Assembly: GCA_017857395.1 (NCBI GenBank)
Contig: JAFMDF010000043.1
Span: 1 to 44,360 of the forward strand
Direction: 5' to 3'
Length of the DNA stretch: 44,360 bases
From: Bacteroidota bacterium
GTDB lineage: Bacteria; Bacteroidota; Bacteroidia; Chitinophagales; Saprospiraceae
Shown: positions 33,789 through 41,945 of the stretch, in pieces
Position numbering within the stretch: the stretch's first letter is position 1
How the letters are laid out: the number at the start of each line of letters is the position of its first letter
Position numbers and translations under genes: made by a program
The notes under the pieces: generated by a model
Seen by the model: the letters and a program-made list of their open reading frames with translations, nothing else
Told to the model about the DNA's origin: nothing
Database searches by the model: none

Positions 33789-34456
33789 CGCATCGAGACA
33801 ATTTTTACTCCTGAGGAAGTACCAATCCTATCTGCACCAGCCTTCATCATTAATAAAGCATCTTCGTTCGTTCGAATACCGCCAGATGCTTTTATTTTTA
33901 TATCAAGGGGCAATAAGGAACGTAAATGTTTAATATCTTCTGGAGTTGTAATAGTGCCATTAAAACCAGTAGAAGTTTTGACAAAATCAACCCCAGAATG
34001 AATCGCCAATTCACAAACTTTTACAATCTCTTCTTCTTCTAATAAGCCCATTTCAATGATTAGTTTCATCTTTTTACCTCTTAGATGGCTAATCATTGTT
34101 GTACTCTCAATATCATTGCGTACGGTATTCCAATCATTATTTTTGATAGCGGCAATATTAACGACTACATCCAGTTCATCTGCACCATCATTACAAGCTC
34201 TTTTTATCTCCTCTACTTTTGCGCCAGTAGTACTATAGCCCATTGGGAAAGCAATAACGGTACATATTTTAGTTCGGGAATCTCCTAACAGCTTTTTTGC
34301 TTGAAAAATATAATAAGGGGGGATACAAACGGACTTAAACACATGCCTAATTGCTTCACTACAAAGCACTTTTATATCAGCAGTGGAACAATCCGCTCTT
34401 AAGTAAGTGTGATCTATAATGGTTGCAATATCAACCTGAGTTGTTGGAGAAGGCAT
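33785..34456 (-). CDS. deoC: Deoxyribose-phosphate aldolase
   Basis: This 223-residue class-I aldolase splits 2-deoxyribose-5-phosphate into glyceraldehyde-3-phosphate and acetaldehyde in deoxynucleoside catabolism. The Schiff-base lysine is Lys160 in VDFVKTSTGF. Lys189 in IKIKASGGIRT and Asp96 in DELDVVVN complete the proton relay. Length and TIM-barrel order fit DeoC. It overlaps pepA tail-to-tail by four bases. No other deo gene is adjacent. Confidence 0.95.
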   Translation of the reverse strand: MPSPTTQVDIATIIDHTYLRADCSTADIKVLCSEAIRHVFKSVCIPPYYIFQAKKLLGDSRTKICTVIAFPMGYSTTGAKVEEIKRACNDGADELDVVVNIAAIKNNDWNTVRNDIESTTMISHLRGKKMKLIIEMGLLEEEEIVKVCELAIHSGVDFVKTSTGFNGTITTPEDIKHLRSLLPLDIKIKASGGIRTNEDALLMMKAGADRIGTSSGVKIVSMR

Positions 34457-34612
34457 CTTTGATTCGTTTTGGTGAAAATAGTCTCTTGAATCAGCAAGAT
34501 ATTAAATTGTGTATATATTTTAGAATAAAAAGATATTATTTTTTTCATTATGACAAAATCAAACAATTCTTTCATCAGACTTTTACTATAATACCTTTTT
34601 TAGGGTAATAAA
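34457..34612. other. AT-rich remainder between the exonuclease remnant and deoC
   Basis: No recognisable feature. This stretch would have held the continuation of the exonuclease gene, but no frame shows later metallo-beta-lactamase or beta-CASP motifs. It must contain the deoC promoter. Confidence 0.35.
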
Positions 34613-34846
34613 CTAAACCCATGTCGTTTCTCCATAAGCAACAGACTGGATATTTGTATTTTTTCCGAGATGATATTTGATAACTGGTTTGACAAAATTG
34701 GTGCATAAATAATGTTGATGCCCCATACGAGAGTGGTCAGCGTGACCATGGGTAATCAACGCTCTTTTAACGGGCAAACAAGGGTCTATATAAATATCAG
34801 CTAATGGGCAATAGATGCCTTTCGGCGTAAAAGTTAGTAGATTCAG
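34613..34846 (-). pseudogene. N-terminal remnant of a ligase-associated DNA exonuclease (MBL fold)
   Basis: A minus-strand frame of 77 codons ends at TAG (34613-34615). It reads NLLTFTPKGIYCPLADIYID, then a strand leading to ITHGHADHSRMGH, then HYLCTNFVKPVIKYHLG and SVAYGE. HxHxDH is the metallo-beta-lactamase zinc motif. The start and the order of segments match the N-terminal quarter of ligase-associated exonucleases (Lhr/LigB-type end-repair clusters), which are about 330 residues long. The stop comes shortly after YGE. There is no ATG start (CTG or an upstream ATT would have to serve), and no later motif occurs before deoC. It is therefore a decayed gene. Confidence 0.72.
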
Positions 34847-34894
34847 GTTAGCTTTTTTAGATAAACAAACGGAAGAAATTCAAAGTAGTATATA

Positions 34895-34939
34895 GTCGTC
34901 CGTTCTAATTTCAATTACTAGTAAATTAGAACGGACAAC
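34895..34939 (-). terminator. 17-bp inverted repeat after the class-IV aminotransferase gene
   Basis: GTCGTCCGTTCTAATTT (34895-34911) pairs with AAATTAGAACGGACAAC (34923-34939) with one mismatched pair and an 11-base loop. It lies 11 bp beyond the aminotransferase stop codon. Confidence 0.75.
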
Positions 34940-34949
34940 TGGTAACAGT

Positions 34950-35792
34950 TTAAACCGCTGCGGTTACATAATCCTCTACATGTTGTTTAAATAATGCCAT
35001 GATTTGCTTAGTGGTATCCCCAATAATGCCTTTATTAATTCGCCAAAAATCTACTTGTCGAATGGGCATTACAGTCTTAGTAGAACTGGTCATAAAACAT
35101 TCCTTAGCGGCTCTCGCTTCCTTAAGTGATACAGGCCGAATTTCTACATTAAAGTGTTTATTCGCAATTCCCAAAACATGTTTACGGGTGATGCCTCGTA
35201 AGGCATCTCTGTCTGGCGTAATAATAGTTCCTGCCTCATTAACAATGAAAAAATTAGCGCGTGCAGATTCCGAAATAAACTCGCCATCGTGGTATAAAAC
35301 ATCAAAAGCTTCGGCTTCATCAATTTCTTTTTGCAGACTTATTGGTTTTAAATAATTAGTCGTCTTTGTATAAGGTGTTTCGCGAGTATATTGATACGCC
35401 ATTAGTTTGACGCCCTTAGTGTAATAAGATGCAGGGTAAGTTGGTAATGTGCTAGCTACCATTACAAAATTTGGCGTCGTCGGTAAAAAACCGTCCAAAG
35501 AATACCCTCCAGTTAAAATTATTTTAATGCCACCAAATTCCAATTCATTGACCTTTGCCAAAGCAATAATCTTTTCTATTATTGCTTCTCTTGAGTAGGG
35601 TAATGATAAACCTAATTTTCCAGAAGAATTTTCAAGCCTATCCAAGTGGTCTTCTATAAAAACAGGTTGACCTTTGTAAATTCTAAAAAAATCAAAGACG
35701 CTATAGCCTCTTAAAAAGCCTAAATCTTTTACATTGATAACCGCTTTTTCAATCGGTACAATTTCTCCGTTAACATTATAATACTTAATCAT
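34950..35792 (-). CDS. Class-IV aminotransferase (PLP-dependent)
   Basis: From the ATG at 35790-35792 the product has 280 residues and begins MIKYYNVNGEIVP, the usual fold start. A start 36 bp upstream would only add a hydrophobic dozen residues. The pyridoxal-phosphate lysine is Lys143 in TKTTNYL. Glu175 in ISESARANFF and RGITRKHVL are family features. The fold includes branched-chain aminotransferases, D-amino-acid aminotransferases and aminodeoxychorismate lyase. These cannot be separated confidently here, and the short length argues against a canonical IlvE. Confidence 0.87.
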   Translation of the reverse strand: MIKYYNVNGEIVPIEKAVINVKDLGFLRGYSVFDFFRIYKGQPVFIEDHLDRLENSSGKLGLSLPYSREAIIEKIIALAKVNELEFGGIKIILTGGYSLDGFLPTTPNFVMVASTLPTYPASYYTKGVKLMAYQYTRETPYTKTTNYLKPISLQKEIDEAEAFDVLYHDGEFISESARANFFIVNEAGTIITPDRDALRGITRKHVLGIANKHFNVEIRPVSLKEARAAKECFMTSSTKTVMPIRQVDFWRINKGIIGDTTKQIMALFKQHVEDYVTAAV

Positions 35793-35844
35793 AACAAAAT
35801 CATTAATTATTAACCAATAATAGCACAACTAAAACTACTACCAG

Positions 35845-36354
35845 TTACTTATTTTTCTTTTTATAAATACCATCAAAAATCACTATCCAATTTTCGCCAC
35901 TATCAGTGGATTGTTTCCAAAGTTGCCGAATATTGCTAGTCTCTTTATCAGGCGTATAACTCATTTCAAATAAAATAGTTTGTCCATTCCCTCCGATGGT
36001 TTGCCCTTTCATCTTCATCGCTCCTGATTCCCATTCTCCTTTAAAATGGTAAGTAGCGCCACTCACGTCTACCCAAATTTGATTCCAAGTAGTATCAATT
36101 GGACTAAAAGTGTTTAAACTTTTGCCTTTGAATCCAGTTGCGCCTGTCCAATTTTCTTGTACGACACAACCATTTAATATTCGTTCGATGGTATTATGCC
36201 CTACAATAGTATCTGCTTGTGTATGATACACTTCCCAATCCCCTAGCCAAAAGTCAAATTGAGCATGGTTAGTAGAATTACATGGATTTTGTGCCTGCAA
36301 CAGCGTATACTGAAAACTCAAAAAACAAAAACAGAGCAATAAGTAATTTTTCAT
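35845..36354 (-). CDS. Secreted DUF1579-like protein
   Basis: From the ATG at 36352-36354 the product has 169 residues with a signal peptide ending LLQAQ. An in-frame start at 36399 would lie upstream of the promoter element at 36378-36385, so it is rejected. The motif HAQFDFWLGDWEVY at the mature N-terminus and the following lipocalin-like strands (VVQENWTG, TWNQIWVDVSG, YHFKGEW, IRQLWKQSTDSGENW) match DUF1579-type proteins. Their function is unknown. Confidence 0.72.
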   Translation of the reverse strand: MKNYLLLCFCFLSFQYTLLQAQNPCNSTNHAQFDFWLGDWEVYHTQADTIVGHNTIERILNGCVVQENWTGATGFKGKSLNTFSPIDTTWNQIWVDVSGATYHFKGEWESGAMKMKGQTIGGNGQTILFEMSYTPDKETSNIRQLWKQSTDSGENWIVIFDGIYKKKNK

Positions 36355-36377
36355 AGCACCAATTTTTAATCGAAAAA

Positions 36378-36385
36378 CAAAGTTA
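36378..36385 (-). promoter_or_regulatory. Candidate -7 promoter element for the DUF1579-like gene
   Basis: CAAAGTTA reads TAACTTTG on the minus strand, an exact TAnnTTTG match 24 bp before the chosen ATG. Confidence 0.5.
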
Positions 36386-36550
36386 ATTAAATTCACCATT
36401 TTCTAACTTTTTAATGATTGAATAATTTTCAAATGGTGACTAAATTAAAACTGTCTCAACTTTTAAAAGTCAATCATGGTAAAATCTTGCCTTTTATCTT
36501 TCCAAAGTAATCTAAACTTTAGAAATTAATGACCGAAAACTATCTTTTCG

Positions 36551-36626
36551 TTTTAAAGCGTAACAAAATCTCTATTAAAGCAGGTGCTACTTTGTGTAAA
36601 AACGTAACTTTGCCCACGCTTTAAAA
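36551..36626. repeat. 11-bp inverted repeat around the prfC promoter
   Basis: TTTTAAAGCGT (36551-36561) is perfectly complementary to ACGCTTTAAAA (36616-36626). It brackets the TAACTTTG element at 36605-36612. It may be an operator pair or chance. Confidence 0.4.
36605..36612 (+). promoter_or_regulatory. Candidate -7 promoter element upstream of prfC
   Basis: TAACTTTG matches TAnnTTTG exactly and is followed by GCCCACGC, as often seen at strong Bacteroidota promoters. If used, the prfC transcript would start near 36619 and carry a leader of about 440 bases. Confidence 0.5.
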
Positions 36627-36653
36627 AGTTATTGGAGGTTATTAATAATTATT

Positions 36654-36730
36654 AGCAATTATTACCCCTTTAATAATTGCTTAGCAATGCTCAATTTGGT
36701 TTTAAAAAGTATCGGCGAATTCATTCGCCG
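36654..36730 (+). other. Two perfect hairpins at the start of the prfC leader
   Basis: AGCAATTATTA (36654-36664) pairs with TAATAATTGCT (36671-36681) around CCCCTT. CGGCGAAT (36713-36720) pairs with ATTCGCCG (36723-36730). Part of the second (GGCGAATTCATTCG) recurs inverted at 37001-37014 with one mismatch. Confidence 0.6.
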
Positions 36731-36788
36731 CTGTAATTCTACAAATTATTTTACTGTTTAATACCATTCTATACAAAGACGAATGAAC

Positions 36789-37002
36789 TCGACGGGTACA
36801 GATAATTTAATCGAGGTTCGATTTTTTAAGATTTTATCTTAAAATCAATATTTCACTGGTCTTTGACCACTATTTCTAATTAGATTTAGACCGAATCGAC
36901 TTAAATTAAGTCGGCATAATGCTGTCAAAGACAGCAATGATATTGATTTGAAGTTGCAAACTTCAAATATCAAACACCAAAAATTTTATCTGTACCCGTC
37001 GA
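36789..37002 (+). other. Multi-hairpin element enclosed by a 17-bp stem in the prfC leader
   Basis: TCGACGGGTACAGATAA (36789-36805) pairs perfectly with 36986-37002. Between them are six hairpins with three-base loops: AATCGA-GGT-TCGATT (36809-36823), TAAGAT-TTT-ATCTTA (36827-36841), TGGTC-TTT-GACCA (36857-36869), CGACTTA-AAT-TAAGTCG (36897-36913), GCTGTC-AAA-GACAGC (36921-36935) and TTTGAAGTT-GCA-AACTTCAAA (36947-36967). An inner 10-bp stem joins 36842-36851 to 36940-36949, though it competes by a few bases with the second and last hairpins. No coding frame is evident. It could be a structured leader RNA, a separate RNA or a hairpin-rich mobile repeat. Confidence 0.6.
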
Positions 37003-37062
37003 ATGATTTCGCCAATACAAATTGAGTACTTCTAATAACAGGTAATCATAACCTTATATTCA

Positions 37063-38640
37063 ATGGGCTTCAAAGAAGAAATAGAACGTAGAAAAACTTT
37101 TGGTATTATCTCTCACCCAGATGCTGGTAAAACCACCTTAACGGAAAAATTACTTTTATTCGGTGGTGCGATTCAATCTGCAGGAGCGGTCAAATCCAAT
37201 AAAATCAAGAAAAGTGCAACTTCGGATTTTATGGATATTGAGCGCCAAAGAGGTATCTCGGTAGCGACTTCTGTGATGGCTTTTGATTATAGAGGTAAAA
37301 AAATCAATATCCTAGATACGCCTGGTCACCAAGATTTTCAAGAAGATACTTTCCGAACGTTGACAGCCGTGGATAGTGTGATTGTCGTAATTGACGTCGC
37401 AAAAGGCGTGGAAACACAAACCGAAAAATTGGTGAAGGTCTGCCGAATGCGAGATACCCCAATTATTGTGTTCATCAATAAAATGGATAGAGAAGGATTG
37501 GACGGGTTTGATTTATTGGATGAACTAGAAACAAAATTGGATTTATTGGTTCGTCCGCTAAGTTGGCCAGTTGGTATGGGTCGAGATTTTCAAGGAGTCT
37601 ATAATTTATATGAAAGAAAATTGGTGTTGTTTAATCCGCATGGTAAACAAACAGGAGATGTTTTTGAAATCAACGATTTAACAAGTGACGAACTAGATAA
37701 ACGAGTTGGGGAAAGAGCAGCCAATACACTTCGAGAGGAAGTGAAAATGATTGATGAGATTTACCCTGAATTTGAGAAAGAAGATTATTTGGAAGGGCTT
37801 TTATCCCCCGTCTTTTTTGGTAGTGCCATTAATAATTTTGGGGTTAAAGAATTGCTAGATTGTTTTGTAGACATTGCACCAACTCCTTTACCTAGAATCA
37901 CAGAAGAAAGAAAAGTTGACCCAAATGAAGATAAATTTTCTGGTTTTGTCTTTAAGATTCATGCGAATATGGATCCAAAACACCGAGATAGAATTGCCTT
38001 CTTACGGGTTTGCTCAGGAACATTCCAGAGAAATACGAATTATCTGCATGTCCGACAAGAACGAAAGATGAAATTTTCCAATCCCACTAGTTTTATGGCA
38101 GCCAAAAAATCCATCGTGGAAAAGGCTTATCCTGGCGATGTAATTGGTTTATACGATTCAGGTAATTTTAAAATTGGCGATTCGCTGACGGAAGGCGAAA
38201 AACTACATTTTAAGGGCATCCCAAGTTTCTCACCTGAACAATTCCGTTATGTTGTTAATAAAGACCCTTTAAAATCCAAGCAACTAGCGAAAGGTTTAAG
38301 CCAATTAATGGATGAAGGCGTCGCACAATTATTCCACAGACCATTTAATAACAGAAAAATTATTGGTACAGTTGGTGCACTGCAATTTGATGTGATTCAA
38401 TATCGCTTGAAGCATGAATATGGCGCTTCTTGTGCTTATGAACCTGTTAATATGCACAAAGCATGTTGGATAGAATGTGAAGATGAAACAAAACTCAGAG
38501 AATTTTTGAATCGTCGAAAAAGAGACATGGCGACAGATAAAGATGGCAATCATGTTTTTCTAGCAGAATCTGCTTGGACGTTGAAAATGGCACAGGATAA
38601 TTTCCCAGAAGTAGTTTTTCATTTTACGAGTGAATTCTAG
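37063..38640 (+). CDS. prfC: Peptide chain release factor 3
   Basis: This 525-residue translational GTPase removes RF1/RF2 from the ribosome after termination. G1 HPDAGKTT is at 18-25, the switch region with [10 protein letters not shown] near 63-72, G3 DTPGH at 85-89 and G4 NKMD at 139-142. The RF3-specific C-terminal domains follow ([40 protein letters not shown]). Length is normal. It is preceded by a 440-base structured leader, unusual for a housekeeping factor, and followed by a hairpin, so it is probably monocistronic. Confidence 0.95.
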   Translation: MGFKEEIERRKTFGIISHPDAGKTTLTEKLLLFGGAIQSAGAVKSNKIKKSATSDFMDIERQRGISVATSVMAFDYRGKKINILDTPGHQDFQEDTFRTLTAVDSVIVVIDVAKGVETQTEKLVKVCRMRDTPIIVFINKMDREGLDGFDLLDELETKLDLLVRPLSWPVGMGRDFQGVYNLYERKLVLFNPHGKQTGDVFEINDLTSDELDKRVGERAANTLREEVKMIDEIYPEFEKEDYLEGLLSPVFFGSAINNFGVKELLDCFVDIAPTPLPRITEERKVDPNEDKFSGFVFKIHANMDPKHRDRIAFLRVCSGTFQRNTNYLHVRQERKMKFSNPTSFMAAKKSIVEKAYPGDVIGLYDSGNFKIGDSLTEGEKLHFKGIPSFSPEQFRYVVNKDPLKSKQLAKGLSQLMDEGVAQLFHRPFNNRKIIGTVGALQFDVIQYRLKHEYGASCAYEPVNMHKACWIECEDETKLREFLNRRKRDMATDKDGNHVFLAESAWTLKMAQDNFPEVVFHFTSEF

Positions 38641-38709
38641 TCCTTACTAATTGAAGATGTATCTATTTGAATAAAAAATTGATACTTATCCGTGTTTTTT
38701 ATCCATCTA

Positions 38710-38746
38710 TGGCTTTTATTTTTAGACCATAGCTGAATAAAAGCCA
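38710..38746 (+). terminator. Hairpin after prfC
   Basis: TGGCTTTTATT (38710-38720) pairs with AATAAAAGCCA (38736-38746); an outer ATCCGTG/CACGGAT pair (from 38688, with a bulge) extends it. TTTTTT follows the outer right arm. It lies about 70 bp after the stop codon. Confidence 0.65.
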
Positions 38747-38811
38747 CGGATTTTTTAAGTTTAGGGCGAAAAGTAAATTATCTTTCATTCGCTCTTATAA
38801 AAATATAAATT

Positions 38812-39438
38812 ATGTTGTCAAGATTATTGGTTTTATCCCTTTTTGCATTTTATTTGACTAGTTGTAGTATTAACGCAATAGGAGGCAAGGACGGCAAAAA
38901 CGGTGCTACTTCCTTATTCAATGGTAAAGATTTAACAGGTTGGGAAATCTATGGTACCGAAAAATGGTATGTAGCAGATGGGAATTTAGTTTGTGAAAGT
39001 GGCCCAGATAAGGCTTATGGTTATTTAGCAACTGACAAAACATTCAAGAATTTTGACTTGACCTTAGAGTTTCAGCAAGAAGCTAATGGGAATAGCGGTG
39101 TGTTTTTCCGTTGTTCTATCGAAGGTACTAAAATAACAGGGTGGCAAGCAGAAGTTGCACCTCCGAATCATAGTACAGGTGGTATTTACGAATCGTATGG
39201 CAGAGGTTGGTTAATCAAACCTGATCCAGAAAAAGACAAAGCCTTGAAAATGGGGGAATGGAATACCATGCGGATTAAAGCGATGGGGGATGTTGTGACG
39301 ACTTGGGTAAATGGACAAGAAATGATTACTTTGGAAGATGCTAAAATTGGTGCGGCGTCAGGGCAAATTGCTTTGCAAATTCACGACGGTGGTGGGATTA
39401 AAGTGAAATGGCGAAATATTCGGATGACGGAATTATAG
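38812..39438 (+). CDS. DUF1080 (3-keto-disaccharide hydrolase domain) lipoprotein
   Basis: This 208-residue lipoprotein has lipobox YLTSC (Cys18). Nearly all the rest is one DUF1080 domain with a concanavalin-like sandwich: SLFNGKDLTGWEIYG, FKNFDLTLEFQQEANGNSGVFFR, EWNTMRIKAMGDVVTTWVNG and IALQIHDGGGIKVKWRNIRM. Some members hydrolyse 3-keto-glycosides and others bind glycans. It is probably displayed on an outer or inner membrane leaflet. No sugar-oxidising partner gene is nearby. Confidence 0.88.
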   Translation: MLSRLLVLSLFAFYLTSCSINAIGGKDGKNGATSLFNGKDLTGWEIYGTEKWYVADGNLVCESGPDKAYGYLATDKTFKNFDLTLEFQQEANGNSGVFFRCSIEGTKITGWQAEVAPPNHSTGGIYESYGRGWLIKPDPEKDKALKMGEWNTMRIKAMGDVVTTWVNGQEMITLEDAKIGAASGQIALQIHDGGGIKVKWRNIRMTEL

Positions 39439-39456
39439 TAGGCAGTTGGCAGTCAA

Positions 39457-39491
39457 CAGTAGGCAGTTTATCGTTTGCAAACTGCCTACTG
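39457..39491. terminator. 13-bp perfect inverted repeat between convergent genes, reaching into phoD
   Basis: CAGTAGGCAGTTT (39457-39469) pairs with AAACTGCCTACTG (39479-39491) around a 9-base loop. Flanking repeats of the same words (CAGTTGGCAGTCAACAG, TACTGTCTACTGCAACTG) extend the partial symmetry into the last codons of the PhoD gene. Confidence 0.7.
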
Positions 39492-39499
39492 CTTACTGT

Positions 39500-41026
39500 C
39501 TACTGCAACTGATTCACCCCATTCTTTACCACATATTTCTTTCCCAATACTTCCTTATCAGAAGGCGCATTTAACTTATCCACGTAATACCATTCCACCA
39601 TGGTTTCTGCTTCTGTCAAACTAAGGACAACATAACCATGATTCCTTAAATCGGTATATTTAAGATGCGGGTTTTTAGCACTCAAAACTTTTTCCGCTTG
39701 TAGTACTTCTTCTACGGCTGTTCGTTCATCCGAATTGGCAGAGGTAATACTAGGCGTTCCAATTTCAATTGCAATTGTACTTTTCCTATCTTCAGAAGGT
39801 ACTTCAAAAGCCCAAGAAGAGTGGGTATCTCCAGCAGTAATAATAACGTTTTCAATTTTTTCATTGGCTAAAAACTGACTAATTTGATTTCTTTCATAAG
39901 GATAACCATCCCAAGCATCTAAATTTACGGGGCTGCCAAAACCTAGATCACTAATATCACAAGGTGAAAAAATTACTTGATTCCCTATTACTTTCCAAGT
40001 CGCATCAGAGGTTGTTAATTCATTTTTAAACCAAGCCAATTGTTCAGCGCCCAACATCGTTCTATCAGCCGCTTGAAATTCGGATTGACTCACACTATCT
40101 ACAGGATAAGTTCGTCCAGCTAAACGTTCGTCTAGCATGATTAAATCAACGGTATTCCCAAATTTGACGGTTCTGTAAATGTCTTTAGTCGCATTATCTC
40201 TCACAGGTAACCATTCAAAATAAGCTTGTTTAGCGACTTCTTTTCTAGTCATAAAATCACCATCTTCTGGTTGGTGATTTTGTGCGCCTGCTTTATACAC
40301 ATTATTCGCTACTTCATGGTCATCCCATATCGTAATAAAGGGGTGCATTTGGTGGACTTTTTGAAAATCTTTATCCAAACGATATTGAGCATATCGAGTA
40401 CGATAATCTGACAAGGAGGTGATTTCTCTGGCAGGTAGATGTTTTCTATCCAAAGATGAGTCGCCATAGCCACCAGGTTGATATTCATAAATATAATCGC
40501 CTAAATGTACCACCGCATTCAAATCATCCTTTTCGGCAATTCTGGCAAAGGCATTATAATAACCTGCTTCATAATTGCTACAACTTACAACTGCTAATTT
40601 AACAGGTGATTTATCATCGGCAGCGGTCGTCTTTGTTCGACCAATGATTGATTGACCATTTAAAGCTTCAAATTGATAATAATAGGTCGTATTTGCTGCC
40701 AAATCTTGCACATCTACTTTAACCGTATAATCTCTAGTTGCATTGGTCGTTATAGTACCAGATTTTATGGTATTCGACATGTTAGCGTTTGTCGAAATAT
40801 TCCATTTTACTGGAATGTCACTAACATTATCAGGCGTAACCCGAGTCCAAATAATAACGCTTGATGTCAAAGGGTCGCCAGAGGCAACACCATGGTAAAA
40901 AGGCTTTTTTGCTTGGTCATAAAAAACGCTCGTACCATCGTCCGATAAAGGAATAAGGGGCTTTTGTTCTGCGCAAGCCATAAAAAAGGATAAAGCACAG
41001 AGTAAAAAAAATAATTTAGAATTCAT
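39500..41026 (-). CDS. PhoD-like alkaline phosphatase lipoprotein
   Basis: This 508-residue lipoprotein has lipobox FFMAC (Cys18). An N-terminal Fn3-like domain (about 40-135: GVASGDPLTSSVIIWTRVTP) is followed by a PhoD metallophosphatase domain with VVSCSNYEAGYYNAF, VHLGDYIYEY, IWDDHEVANN and AGDTHSSW. PhoD enzymes use Ca/Fe to release phosphate from mono- and diesters outside the cell. The last residues (NQLQ and stop) are encoded inside the repetitive words that make up the downstream hairpin. No Pho-box can be identified. Confidence 0.9.
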   Translation of the reverse strand: MNSKLFFLLCALSFFMACAEQKPLIPLSDDGTSVFYDQAKKPFYHGVASGDPLTSSVIIWTRVTPDNVSDIPVKWNISTNANMSNTIKSGTITTNATRDYTVKVDVQDLAANTTYYYQFEALNGQSIIGRTKTTAADDKSPVKLAVVSCSNYEAGYYNAFARIAEKDDLNAVVHLGDYIYEYQPGGYGDSSLDRKHLPAREITSLSDYRTRYAQYRLDKDFQKVHQMHPFITIWDDHEVANNVYKAGAQNHQPEDGDFMTRKEVAKQAYFEWLPVRDNATKDIYRTVKFGNTVDLIMLDERLAGRTYPVDSVSQSEFQAADRTMLGAEQLAWFKNELTTSDATWKVIGNQVIFSPCDISDLGFGSPVNLDAWDGYPYERNQISQFLANEKIENVIITAGDTHSSWAFEVPSEDRKSTIAIEIGTPSITSANSDERTAVEEVLQAEKVLSAKNPHLKYTDLRNHGYVVLSLTEAETMVEWYYVDKLNAPSDKEVLGKKYVVKNGVNQLQ

Positions 41027-41095
41027 GTTTATGCTTATTGATTGCTGAAAAGAGAATATAAGAAAGTATCGAAGGTAGCTATTTTATTTACAATA

Positions 41096-41126
41096 TTGGG
41101 TTTGCAATCTTTACAAAATAGTTTTG
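41096..41126 (+). promoter_or_regulatory. Candidate promoter (TTG-N20-TAGTTTTG)
   Basis: TTG at 41096-41098 and TAGTTTTG at 41119-41126 fit the Bacteroidota -33/-7 pattern with a 20-base spacer. It would serve the unknown lipoprotein gene with a leader of about 180 bases containing a pyrimidine-rich TCTCT word region near 41220-41260. Confidence 0.4.
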
Positions 41127-41312
41127 AAACCATAGATCAATTAGAATAGAGATGAAAAATCGGATAACTGATTAACTCTTCGATTCTTATTGGATATAAT
41201 TATTCGTTTTGACTACTAATTTCGTCTCTTTTCTCTACTCTCGATTCTCTCTTCTCAAAACTGTATGGTTTTGAACGAAATAGTTAATTTTACAATTTGA
41301 AAAAATAGATAA

Positions 41313-41867
41313 ATGATTTTTAATAATTTCCAGATAACTAATAAAGGGTTCACTTTTGCGAAGTTCGCTTGTTTACTTTCAATTCTAATTATCTTTTCTG
41401 CTTGTAGAGATAATGGTCCAGGTTTTAATATGACCTACCAACGAGATTTTGAAATTCCTGCGGGTTTGGGCGTATTTGATACCCACGTATTTGAGTTAAA
41501 TGGTATTCCTACCAATAAAGCCGCTTTTTTAAGTACAACTGGAGCGAATGAAAATGAGATTACTGCTATTTTACCTAAAGAAGCTGAATTATCCATTAAT
41601 TTTGCGAATGTAGATTTTATTTTTGTGGGAGAAGTAGTCGTCGAAATTTTTACTAGAGAAGATAATAATGGCGTCGAAATATTTTATAGAGATGAAATTC
41701 CTTTAAATATAGGTAGAAGCATTACCTTGTTTCCTAGCTTACCCGAAATTAGTGAATATTTGACAGGAGACGAATTTAATATTCGAGTAGAACTAAGATT
41801 ACGAGATATTTCCCCCCAATTTTTAGAAACTAGATTAGATTTCCAATTTTTTGCAAGATTAGAATAA
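41313..41867 (+). CDS. Unknown lipoprotein
   Basis: This 184-residue protein has a leader with a hydrophobic segment (about 17-30) and lipobox IFSAC (Cys31). The mature part is acidic and predicted to be mostly beta-strands (FEIPAGLGVFDTHVFEL, ELSINFANVDFIFVGEVVVEI, FNIRVELRLRDI, ETRLDFQFFARLE). I recognise no family. It lies upstream of lpxH on the same strand, separated by a repeat-rich hairpin, so co-regulation is uncertain. Confidence 0.65.
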   Translation: MIFNNFQITNKGFTFAKFACLLSILIIFSACRDNGPGFNMTYQRDFEIPAGLGVFDTHVFELNGIPTNKAAFLSTTGANENEITAILPKEAELSINFANVDFIFVGEVVVEIFTREDNNGVEIFYRDEIPLNIGRSITLFPSLPEISEYLTGDEFNIRVELRLRDISPQFLETRLDFQFFARLE

Positions 41868-41873
41868 ACGATT

Positions 41874-41934
41874 GCGAGTTGCGGGTTTCGAGTTACCAGT
41901 TGTTCTAACTCGCAACCCGCAACCCGCAACTCGC
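41874..41934. repeat. Nested inverted repeat with CAACCCGC words before lpxH
   Basis: GCGAGTTGCGGGTT (41874-41887) pairs with AACCCGCAACTCGC (41921-41934); inside, CGAGTTA (41889-41895) pairs with TAACTCG (41906-41912). The 20-mer at 41921-41940 is identical to the one at 296-315. It starts 7 bp after a stop codon and ends 11 bp before the lpxH start. Confidence 0.75.
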
Positions 41935-41945
41935 AACCCGCGCAC

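Noticed and set aside
36789-37002. Prfc-leader element as a complete insertion sequence or MITE
   Set aside because: There is no transposase frame and no convincing target-site duplication at its ends; it remains possible only if genome copies are found.
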